From an uncultured Collinsella sp. (GTDB taxonomy: Bacteria; Actinomycetota; Coriobacteriia; Coriobacteriales; Coriobacteriaceae): DNA of 16,395 nucleotides. The position numbers and the translations under genes are program-made. The stretch spans positions 1 through 16,395 of the forward strand of contig UREZ01000041.1 of assembly GCA_900547025.1 (NCBI GenBank), read 5' to 3'. Positions 6,389 to 12,484 of this stretch are shown here, one piece after another (positions within the stretch are counted from its first letter, which is position 1; every line of letters begins with the position of its first letter). The notes below the pieces were generated by a model, which saw nothing but the letters and a program-made list of their open reading frames with translations, was not told where the DNA came from and ran no database searches.

Positions 6389-6931
6389 TTAGGCCAGCAC
6401 CCAGCTTGCAGCGGCAGACTTATCAAACACGTTGGCAAAATAGAGAGCCTTCTTGATGTCACCATCAAAGTAGATATTGCCCGCCACGGAACCGCCGGCG
6501 GCAAGGGTACCAGACTGCAGTTCATCGGAGCCCTCGCTGTAATAACCCTGGTTCTGCTGAGCACCGTTGGCGTCCTCGCCCTTCCAGTCGTAGATATTGT
6601 AATCTGCGCCCTCATCGCCATTGTTGACGTACGTGACGTGAATGCCCGTCATGGTCGAACCGTCATAATTTGTGAGGCCGGGCTGGACGGAATCGACGAC
6701 GACGGAAAGACCGGCAGCCGTGGTCACCGTCGTACCAACCGCCAGGTCAGTCGTAAGCTGCTCTTCCTTCTTCGTCTCTTCCTTCTTGTCACCATCGCCA
6801 GCATCCTCGGTGACGGTCGCCTTGTCGCTACCACAACCGGCAAGAAGACCGGCAGTCCCCAAAGCGACGGTGGCGAATGCGCCAAGTGCAGCGCGACGGC
6901 TCAGCAGCACTTCGTTTTCGAGCTTATTCAT
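6389..6931 (-). CDS. Lipoprotein with DUF4352-like immunoglobulin-type domain
   Basis: A 180-residue exported lipoprotein. The N-terminus carries a twin-arginine-like SRRAALGAF, a hydrophobic stretch and the lipobox LLAGC, so the mature protein begins at the Cys near residue 33 and is anchored on the outer face of the membrane. An acidic/lysine linker (DAGDGDKKEETKKEEQ) leads to a beta-rich domain (GTTVTTAAGLSVVVDSVQPG, then GIHVTYVNNGDEGADYNIYDW, then GGSVAGNIYFDG) similar in layout to DUF4352 extracytoplasmic domains. Two adjacent ATGs exist (6934 and 6931). AGGAAGGA is better spaced for 6931. It appears to be the first gene of the lipoprotein/HTH/kinase operon and could be an extracellular sensor, but no ligand can be inferred. 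Confidence 0.82.
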   Translation of the reverse strand: MNKLENEVLLSRRAALGAFATVALGTAGLLAGCGSDKATVTEDAGDGDKKEETKKEEQLTTDLAVGTTVTTAAGLSVVVDSVQPGLTNYDGSTMTGIHVTYVNNGDEGADYNIYDWKGEDANGAQQNQGYYSEGSDELQSGTLAAGGSVAGNIYFDGDIKKALYFANVFDKSAAASWVLA

Positions 6932-6938
6932 CATGCAT

Positions 6939-6987
6939 CCTTCCTACGATCCGGCTACCGCGCCGGCACACAGCACATCGTAGAAGG
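6939..6987 (-). promoter_or_regulatory. RNA hairpin covering the lipoprotein ribosome-binding site
   Basis: On the minus-strand RNA, CCUUCUACGAU (6987-6977) is complementary to AUCGUAGGAAGG (6950-6939) with a single bulged base, giving 11 pairs. The second arm contains the AGGAAGG ribosome-binding site. An inner CCGGC/GCCGG stem (6966-6962 with 6955-6951) stacks beside it. Such a fold would hide the ribosome-binding site, suggesting thermometer-like, protein- or sRNA-controlled translation. No ligand-binding aptamer was recognised. Confidence 0.55.
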
Positions 6988-7347
6988 CAGCGAGCTCAAA
7001 TTCATTAGCCGGGAGCTAATGGGGGTTTGTAAGCCAGATTGGTACTGGATTGAGAAGATGCCTGTTCAGATGGAGCGGTGATTGAGGCTGCAGCTTGATG
7101 CCAAAGCGCCCTTGCCGCGCCTCTGGCCGACATTAGCCGCACCCCTCTCACCTGCAAGATGCCCATGAGGGGGCCGCCCGCGAAGATAACGCGCGCATGG
7201 TGTTCGACGATTCCGCCGCCCCGCTATCGAATAAAAGGTATGGTCCTAAGATCACTCAGGCAATAAAGCAATAGCGCTGCGGTATATCTCCCCGTGCTTT
7301 AAGTCGGCATCAGCCACCTCAGGCAAGCAATTCAAATCACGACACCC
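6988..7347. other. Gene-free stretch with coding debris
   Basis: About 360 bp without a supportable gene. CATTAGC-CGGGA-GCTAATG (7003-7021) is a 7-bp inverted repeat upstream of the lipoprotein gene and may be an operator. On the plus strand a short frame (7197-7274, ATG to TAG) reads MVFDDSAAPLSNKRYGPKIT, with G/C-rich third positions. It stays open upstream to a TAG near 7127 and may be a decayed gene fragment; I do not recognise it. No promoter or terminator is convincing. Confidence 0.5.
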
Positions 7348-8451
7348 CTATGCCAGCTCGCGAAGCCTCCCGAGCGCCAGCCTGAACCACTCCAGATCGT
7401 CCTCATCAGGCACGCTATCGTACTTCCAGTGCGTTATATAGCGCCACCGAGAGAAGACGCCGCTGCCCAGAAGCCCAACGTCGTCTATGGTGTCTATGTC
7501 CTCTCGCAGTCCTTCGGCCGTACCGGAGCGCGGATATGCCCCGGCAAAGGCCTCGCCACAGTCCATGTGCCAACCCAGGCCGAACATGTCATGGGCCAAC
7601 GCGTGGAAGTCGCGGGTGGGACCGTCCAGCGAATCCTCGAAGCGCTTAACGAACCTGCACAGGTCATCACCGTAAACCCCGCCGAACAAATAAGACTCAA
7701 TCACGTCCTTGCCGCGCAAGGCCTCTAACCACTCGGTCGGAATGCCCTCGTATCCGTACAGGATGCCGGCCAATCCACCGGCCACGCAAGCCGTGGTGTC
7801 GGTATCGTCGCCCAGGTTCACGGCGGTCAGTACGCAGTCGTGGTAGTTGTCGGTATGTTCTAGGCACCAGATGGCGGCGTGGTAAGTATCCCACACGTAG
7901 CCGCCGCTGGCACCAGCTCTGTCCTCACTCTCGCAGCCGGCGTGCCCGCTGTAAAGCACCTCGCGGGCATAGGCGATCATGTCCACGCAGGCCTGGCAGC
8001 AGTCGTCGGTAGCGTGGGTGATCGCGCTGACCTCCCTTATGTCGCAGTCGGAGCATTCCATGAACACCATAGGCAGGCAGCGCATGAGCGAGCCGTTGCC
8101 CTTGCTGTATTCGCTTGTGAGCCCGCAACCCGTATCGAGCGCCTGCCTGGTGGCGTTGCCGTAGTCGAAGACATTCCCGTCGGCGGTGTATGCGCCTTCG
8201 TTTATCCATTTGCGGAACTTGACGAGGATATCGTCGCAATTGATATCGCCCAGCTCGCGGTAGCTGTCGCACAGCGCGAGCGCCATGGACGTGTCGTCGC
8301 TCCATGTGCCCGCAGGCTGGTTGTGCGTGCCGCGGCCCACCATGTCCGTGCAGGCAAAGCTGTCGCGCGGCCTGAACTCGTAGGGCACGCCGAGCGCATC
8401 GCCCACGGCCATGCCGTACACGCAGTCCCTCACCGTCCGTAACAAGCCCAT
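7348..8451 (-). CDS. ADP-ribosylglycohydrolase family protein
   Basis: A 367-residue ADP-ribosylglycohydrolase (ARH/DraG fold), a family that removes ADP-ribose from proteins, nucleic acids or small molecules using two Mg ions. The two metal motifs are intact: GTWSDDTSM (48-56) and NLGDDTDTTACVAGG (212-226). GMAVGDALGVPYEF (13-26) is the usual N-terminal motif and KGNGSLMRCLP (117-127) the middle one. A C-terminal extension (about 270-367, with FSRWRYITHWKYD) resembles the domain often appended to bacterial members. Start ATG at 8451 is chosen; a GTG at 8460 directly abuts the upstream stop codon. Either way it follows the GIY-YIG gene without a gap, so the two are translationally linked. It has 17 cysteines, unusually many. 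Its substrate is unknown. Confidence 0.92.
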   Translation of the reverse strand: MGLLRTVRDCVYGMAVGDALGVPYEFRPRDSFACTDMVGRGTHNQPAGTWSDDTSMALALCDSYRELGDINCDDILVKFRKWINEGAYTADGNVFDYGNATRQALDTGCGLTSEYSKGNGSLMRCLPMVFMECSDCDIREVSAITHATDDCCQACVDMIAYAREVLYSGHAGCESEDRAGASGGYVWDTYHAAIWCLEHTDNYHDCVLTAVNLGDDTDTTACVAGGLAGILYGYEGIPTEWLEALRGKDVIESYLFGGVYGDDLCRFVKRFEDSLDGPTRDFHALAHDMFGLGWHMDCGEAFAGAYPRSGTAEGLREDIDTIDDVGLLGSGVFSRWRYITHWKYDSVPDEDDLEWFRLALGRLRELA

Positions 8452-8460
8452 GGCGCGCAC

Positions 8461-9384
8461 CTAGTTCCAGTTCATGCCGAACTTGCGCGAGCAAAGCACG
8501 TCTTTCCAGTGACTCTCGCGCTCGCACACCTCGGCGGTGGTCATCTTGGTGTCGCACACCTCTAGGATGGAGTAGGTGAAGTTTTCCATGATGTACCCAA
8601 TTCCGTGCTCGGCCACGATGGCCTTGAACTCCTTGTTGCCGCCAGTCGGGTCCATGGGGTTGGCATAGGCGCTCCAGCGCTGCCAGATACCCAAGTCCGC
8701 GCCCGCGTCCTTCTTGCTATCGCCCGAGGCCGAGCCCACGTAGAGTTTCCCCGTCGCGGTGTCGGTGATGCAGTAGACGCCCTTCACGTTGTCCAGCGCC
8801 CAGTACCAGTCGGAGCCCACGCTGGCGATAACGGCCCGCAAGGTCTTGTGGTCGATGCACACGTACTTGTAGCCAGGGAAAGGGGCAACGTTGCCCAGGC
8901 TCATCGAGTACTCGTACACTACGGGCTCGAAGTCGTGCATCGTGTTCTCGTAGAACTTGTTGTAGATGTCGCGCCCGATAGGCTTCTTCAACTTGATGAT
9001 GAGGCGCTTGATGTAGGCCTCGTAGTCGGGAAGAAGCGTCAACTTGTAGCCCACGCCGCCCAGCACCTCGGGTACTGCCTTCTCCACTTTGTGCATGCCG
9101 CCGAAGATGAAGTACTCGGGCCCGTAGGTGTAGTACTGTGCGAACGAGAGCAGGTAATCCGCATGGTTGAGGTTGTTATTCGCTTGTCCCGTCGCGCTCC
9201 TCCACGCGTTCATCTCGTACCATCGCGAGCCGCTATCGGTCTTCTCGGGGGTCGAGGTGTCCTTCAGCAGCATGTCGTACGCGCGCACGTTCACGTCGCC
9301 AGCGTTCATGTTGAATTTGATCTTTGTCTTCTCTGGGTGCGCCACCGGCATCAAATCCCTGAGCGTTATAACAACATTTCCCAT
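8461..9384 (-). CDS. GIY-YIG nuclease-domain protein with unidentified N-terminal domain
   Basis: A 307-residue protein with a C-terminal GIY-YIG endonuclease domain, a metal-dependent fold found in homing endonucleases, UvrC and some restriction enzymes. The domain begins KGVYCITDTATGKLYVGSAS (201-220), with GVY and YVG as the two signature strands. It continues with the catalytic-type Arg in IWQRWSAY (Arg236), the metal-binding Glu in CERESHWK (Glu290) and a final Asn (FGMNWN). All expected catalytic positions are present. The first 195 residues are not recognised; they include WYEMNAWRS, PEYFIFGGM and WYWALDNV, and may form a substrate-recognition domain. Start ATG at 9384 has GGCGGA about 7 nt upstream. 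The gene abuts the ADP-ribosylglycohydrolase. A restriction or other defence role is an inference; no methyltransferase is nearby. Confidence 0.88.
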   Translation of the reverse strand: MGNVVITLRDLMPVAHPEKTKIKFNMNAGDVNVRAYDMLLKDTSTPEKTDSGSRWYEMNAWRSATGQANNNLNHADYLLSFAQYYTYGPEYFIFGGMHKVEKAVPEVLGGVGYKLTLLPDYEAYIKRLIIKLKKPIGRDIYNKFYENTMHDFEPVVYEYSMSLGNVAPFPGYKYVCIDHKTLRAVIASVGSDWYWALDNVKGVYCITDTATGKLYVGSASGDSKKDAGADLGIWQRWSAYANPMDPTGGNKEFKAIVAEHGIGYIMENFTYSILEVCDTKMTTAEVCERESHWKDVLCSRKFGMNWN

Positions 9385-9867
9385 GTTAATTCCGCCGTTT
9401 CAGTTTGAAAAGCCTGTAGGTCGAATCATACCACTCGCTTTCCAGACGAAAATTAGCGCTCGGCTAACCGCTCTGCTGTTGTCGTTTCTTATAGCGAAGA
9501 AGAGCACGAAGCCGATAAGCCCCGCGCCCGTGTTTATGCCTTGTTTGGCGATTGTTCGTGTTGTGCCCGCACAGCTATTTTTGGTGAATAATCCGAAAGT
9601 AAGGAAGATAAGTGCGAATCATCCACGCCACCATCCGTCTCGCCCGCACTCGGGCAATACGCAGTGCCCGCTCCTGATCGGCCGTCCCTAGCGCCGGCGC
9701 GAACTCTTAGATGGCGTCTTTTGCGCTCATCACCTTGCGGAAGACGGTCGCGTCCTGCTTGCCGATGGGAATCGCGATCTTCTTGCCGCCCGCGCGTCGC
9801 ACTCCGTCTTGAACAACATGCCCCATCCGGCCCCTTTTCGTTTCGCCCACAAGAAGCTTGTCGAAGC
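9385..9867 (-). pseudogene. Decayed coding remnants upstream of the GIY-YIG gene
   Basis: This 480-bp stretch has no intact gene. On the minus strand 9867-9707 reads FDKLLVGETKRGRM, then GKKIAIPIGKQDATVFRKVM, and stops at TAA (9709-9707). The same frame continues after the stop with ALGTADQERALRIARVRARR to about 9570. A second frame (9618-9400) encodes two hydrophobic stretches (ALIFLTFGLF, TGAGLIGFVLFFAI) but lacks a start codon. An ATG at 9826 behind AAAAGGGG could in principle open a 39-residue small protein ending at 9707. The family is not recognised. Broken genes at an accessory-region boundary is the simplest reading. Confidence 0.4.
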
Positions 9868-10191
9868 CTAGCCCACCGTGACGGATTCCCCGGTAAAGGT
9901 GCTAATGAGCAGCAGGATAAAGAACGCCAAGTAACTGATGCTCAGCAGATAGGCAATAACCAAAAAGATGGTCCATCCAACATTGGTCTGACCATCGGCA
10001 CGGCGTTGCTCGCGATTGCGGCAGAGCCAAATCGTCACGCCAATAGCCACAATCAACAGCACGAGCGCCGCTGCGGCCAGCCCGGCAAGCGCAAACATAA
10101 CGCCAATGCTAACAGCAATAACCGGAAGTAAGAGCAAGCCGCACCCGCATCCACCGGGACTATAAACGGCAGATTGTCGGCGTTGTTCCAT
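9868..10191 (-). CDS. Small membrane protein, hypothetical
   Basis: A 107-residue integral membrane protein of unknown function. It has a Gly/Cys-containing start (YSPGGCGCG, residues 10-18), a long hydrophobic stretch (about 19-56) that can form two closely spaced helices, a charged cytosolic-type loop (CRNREQRRADGQ), and a third membrane segment (about 74-98). The ATG at 10191 is chosen over the GTG at 10197 because GGAG lies 5 nt upstream. It starts 29 bp after the higA stop on the same strand and could be read through from the higBA promoter. I do not recognise the family. Confidence 0.7.
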   Translation of the reverse strand: MEQRRQSAVYSPGGCGCGLLLLPVIAVSIGVMFALAGLAAAALVLLIVAIGVTIWLCRNREQRRADGQTNVGWTIFLVIAYLLSISYLAFFILLLISTFTGESVTVG

Positions 10192-10220
10192 CGTCACTCC
10201 AACCTCAACATCTTTGAGCG

Positions 10221-10562
10221 CTACAACGCAACGGCCTGCTGAACGGGAACGATCTTATCCAGTTCCGGTTCGATACGCCTCTTCTCCGCCTCGAGATCAA
10301 ACGCTATCTGGGCGCGCAGCCAATAACCATCCGTCAGGCCAAAGTAGCGGCAAAGGCGAAGGTCGGTGTCGGCCGTCACGCGACGCCTTCCCAAGATAAT
10401 CTGCCCAATGCGTTGAGCCGGAATCCCGGTCTCCTTAGCAAGGCGATATTGAGAAATGCCCATAGGAACAAGAAATTCCTCTTTGAGAAGCTCACCAGGA
10501 GTCACCGGCGACAGCAGATCGGGCGCAGTCTCATCACTTGTGATAATCGACGATTTCGACAT
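10221..10562 (-). CDS. higA: HigA-type antitoxin, XRE family
   Basis: A 113-residue antitoxin and autorepressor. The Cro/CI-type HTH (about residues 22-80) shows the family pattern: PGELLKEEFLVPMGISQYRL, then AKETGIPAQRIGQIILGRRR, then TADTDLRLCRYFG and YWLRAQIAFDLE. It neutralises HigB and represses its own promoter with it. The frame is open to 10616, but the ATG at 10562 gives the usual antitoxin N-terminus. The gene overlaps the 3' end of higB by 29 bp, so its translation is probably coupled. Ribosome-binding sequence is weak (GGGATGG), which fits coupling. The toxin-first order is typical of HigBA. Confidence 0.9.
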   Translation of the reverse strand: MSKSSIITSDETAPDLLSPVTPGELLKEEFLVPMGISQYRLAKETGIPAQRIGQIILGRRRVTADTDLRLCRYFGLTDGYWLRAQIAFDLEAEKRRIEPELDKIVPVQQAVAL

Positions 10563-10815
10563 TCCAAGCCATCCCCTGTCTCCACTCAAAACAGACCCGA
10601 TAGCGCTCATTAACACGGATGCTATATTGGCCGGCGCGATCGCCCTTCAGCGCTTCAAGACGATTGCCCGGAGGAACGCGAAGATCATCAAGTGAAGCAC
10701 AGACCTGCAGTTGACGAATCTTCCTCAATGCGACCCGCTCAAAGGGTACAAACCTCCTGACCCGCACACCCATCGCAAAACGTTCGGTATCCTCATCTTT
10801 GTACGATGCAATCAT
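10534..10815 (-). CDS. higB: HigB-type toxin, RelE superfamily
   Basis: A 93-residue ribosome-dependent mRNA endonuclease toxin of the HigB/RelE group. Family-typical blocks are the start SYKDEDTERF (4-13), ALRKIRQLQVCASLDDLRVP (29-48), then PGNRLEALKGDRAGQYSIRV (49-68), NERYRVCFEW (69-78) and the closing VEIVDYH. Length equals the family norm and no key block is missing, so the toxin is probably functional. Start ATG at 10815 has AAGG 7 nt upstream. It is the first gene of the operon with higA. Two palindromes lie between its promoter and start codon. Confidence 0.93.
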   Translation of the reverse strand: MIASYKDEDTERFAMGVRVRRFVPFERVALRKIRQLQVCASLDDLRVPPGNRLEALKGDRAGQYSIRVNERYRVCFEWRQGMAWNVEIVDYHK

Positions 10816-10826
10816 AGTATCGCCTT

Positions 10827-10872
10827 ACGTTAATAACGTCAAACGTTTCTATAGACTTACATCTCTATTATA
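10827..10872 (-). promoter_or_regulatory. higBA promoter -10 box and palindromic operators
   Basis: On the minus strand a perfect -10 box TATAAT (10872-10867) lies about 52 bp upstream of higB; no good -35 is visible. Downstream of it are AAACGTTT (10841-10848), a perfect 8-bp palindrome, and ACGTTA-A-TAACGT (10827-10839), a perfect 6+1+6 palindrome. Both share the ACGTT core, and their centres are about 11-12 bp apart, one helical turn. They are likely HigA autoregulatory sites, judged by position. Confidence 0.65.
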
Positions 10873-10916
10873 CCGTACATCTGTTCGTGTTTCCTAGAAC
10901 AAGTATCCTTCGGCAA

Positions 10917-12104
10917 TTAAGCAAGCAAAAGCAATCGTTTGTAGACATCGAGGCCTTTGAGCAGAATTTCCTCGTCAAAGAGCATGGTATCAGTGTGAAG
11001 GGCGCTCGTGGCATAGGCGGGACAGCCATCCGAATCGCTCGGATTATCTTGGCCGGCAGGCGCGCCCGTGCCCAGCAAGAAGAACACGCCCGGCAGATGG
11101 CGCTGATAGAAGGCGAAATCCTCGGCGATCAGCAGCGGCTCGTCCACAAGTTGCAGCTCGGACAAAGCAGGCGCAATGCAGGCAAACAGCTCGGGGTCGT
11201 TATCGACTGGCGGATAACCCTCGGCAAAGTCGAGATCATACGTACAGCCTGTTGCGGCGCAGGCCTCGTCCAGCACGCGGCGCACGCCCTCGCGCGCACG
11301 GCCGAACATACCGTCCGTAAACACGCGCAGGCTGCCAGCCACATGGGCCTCCCCCGCCACCGCATTGCAGACGGTGCCGGCCTGCAGTAGGCCGAACTTA
11401 CCAATGCAGGGCTCGTCTGCACCCAACTCGTCCATGAGCTCGCGCTCGGAAACTAAGAACTTGGCCGCTGCCAATGCCGCATCGTGCGATTCGCCAACGG
11501 GAACGCCGTAGGTCTTGGCGATATGGATGCTCGTCCCGTGAATGTGAACATGTGTCTCGCTCGAACGCGCCAGCAGCGGACCGGGACAACTCGCCAACGT
11601 ACCGGCAGGCAAATCGGGCCACACATGGAAGCCGAAGATGCGATCTGCCCCATAGCGCTCGAATACGCCGCTCTCGCACACCGTCTTGGCGCCACCGGTC
11701 GTTTCCTCGGCCGGCTGAAATACAAAGAGCACATTGCGCTTGATGGCGCCCGGCTGCTCGCGAATCGTTCGGTCGACATGCGTCGCGGCGGCAAGCGCCA
11801 TAGCCATATGCCCATCGTGCCCGCACGCGTGCATCTTGCCGGGATGGGTCGAGGCAAAGGCCGCGCCTGTTGCCTCCGCGATGGGCAGGGCGTCCATGTC
11901 GGCGCGAATCGCCGTAGCATGCGCGGCGCCCGTGCCGGCATCGAAGAAAGCGCAGACGCAGCTGGGACACGGATGGGTCACCTCGCAGGCGAGCGGCGCC
12001 AACACGCCCTCGATATAGGCTATGGTTTGAGGAAGATCGAAATCGAGCTCCGGAATGCGATGTAGATCGCGCCGATAGCGACGAAGTTCCTGGAGCTCGG
12101 TCAT
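10917..12104 (-). CDS. M20 family amidohydrolase, candidate N-acetyldiaminopimelate deacetylase
   Basis: A 395-residue cytosolic metallo-amidohydrolase of the M20D group, which cleaves N-acyl groups from amino acids. It shows RRDLHRIPELDF (11-22), the metal motif MHACGHDGHMAMAL (91-104), FQPAEETTGGAK (129-140), FGFHVWPDLPAG (158-169), and LIAEDFAFYQRHLPGVFFLL near the C-terminus. The ATG at 12104 is preferred over the one at 12119 because AAAGGA is well placed before it. It is divergent from the lysA-dapA-dapB-dapH operon. DapH makes an N-acetylated intermediate, so a deacetylase is needed, and this neighbour is the obvious candidate (DapL of Bacillus is in the same group). M20D enzymes have varied substrates, so the specific activity is inferred. 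Confidence 0.85.
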   Translation of the reverse strand: MTELQELRRYRRDLHRIPELDFDLPQTIAYIEGVLAPLACEVTHPCPSCVCAFFDAGTGAAHATAIRADMDALPIAEATGAAFASTHPGKMHACGHDGHMAMALAAATHVDRTIREQPGAIKRNVLFVFQPAEETTGGAKTVCESGVFERYGADRIFGFHVWPDLPAGTLASCPGPLLARSSETHVHIHGTSIHIAKTYGVPVGESHDAALAAAKFLVSERELMDELGADEPCIGKFGLLQAGTVCNAVAGEAHVAGSLRVFTDGMFGRAREGVRRVLDEACAATGCTYDLDFAEGYPPVDNDPELFACIAPALSELQLVDEPLLIAEDFAFYQRHLPGVFFLLGTGAPAGQDNPSDSDGCPAYATSALHTDTMLFDEEILLKGLDVYKRLLLLA

Positions 12105-12256
12105 AAAGGTTCCTTTCATAGGTGCGCACCGGTTGTCATCTTATTGTGCCGCAAGATTGCCGCACCCTTATTTCCAGCATATCCCTGCATTTTTTAAACG
12201 TTATATACGAATACTCTTGTTTGGTAAAGTGCAACGTGGTAGGGTCGTTACCACTT

Positions 12257-12413
12257 GATAGAGGCGCGGGCACGAAGAGCCGCGGGCGAGCCGGCAGGCT
12301 TTGACCCCGCGGGGAGGCGAAACCCGCCGAACTGGGTTTTTCGGGCACGAACAACCTGGTGGGCCTGCGGGAAATACCCGCAGGACTGTCTGCAGCAATG
12401 CGGGAGCGCTATC
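12257..12413 (+). promoter_or_regulatory. Lysine riboswitch aptamer (L box)
   Basis: The leader of the lysA-dapA operon carries the lysine riboswitch signature. P1 is formed by GATAG (12257-12261) with CTATC (12409-12413). AGAGGCGC follows the 5' P1 strand, the conserved GCCGAA (12326-12331) is followed by CTGGG, and a perfect 8-bp hairpin CCTGCGGG/CCCGCAGG (12364-12384) runs into GGACTGTC (12383-12390). Order and spacing match known lysine riboswitches. It senses lysine, the end product of the operon. Confidence 0.9.
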
Positions 12414-12474
12414 CGGACATTGGGTCCACGCTATGCGGATTCGATGCGCAGATGGCGCCGTCTGGATAGCGAGG
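12408..12474 (+). promoter_or_regulatory. Riboswitch expression platform with two alternative helices
   Basis: GATAGC (12465-12470), just before the ribosome-binding site GAGG (12471-12474), can pair two ways. With the 3' P1 strand it forms an 11-bp helix: GCTATCCGGAC (12408-12418) with GTCTGGATAGC (12460-12470), one G-U pair, leaving GAGG free. With CCACGCTAT (12426-12434) it forms a helix that includes GAGG (12466-12474; 8 pairs, one A-A mismatch). Lysine binding would hold P1 and favour the second, so translation is predicted to be off at high lysine. No U-tract is seen, which argues against a terminator mechanism. Confidence 0.65.
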
Positions 12475-12484
12475 TTTACGGGAC

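Noticed and set aside
7197..7274. A 25-codon plus-strand frame in the gap before the ADP-ribosylglycohydrolase stop
   Set aside because: Too short, no ribosome-binding site and no recognised family; recorded as debris in the gap entry instead of as a gene.
9167..9691. Plus-strand frame with a hydrophobic middle across the GIY-YIG start
   Set aside because: It overlaps the N-terminus of the well-supported GIY-YIG gene, has no good ribosome-binding site, and the tail is low-complexity-like.
12121..12130. GGTGCGCACC, a perfect 10-bp palindrome just upstream of the M20 gene
   Set aside because: Such short GC palindromes are expected by chance at this base composition, and nothing else supports an operator.
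12157..12240. Possible promoter boxes for the riboswitch transcript in the AT-rich stretch before it
   Set aside because: Several weak hexamers are present (TTGCCG, TTATAT, TTGTTT), but no pair has good sequence and spacing.
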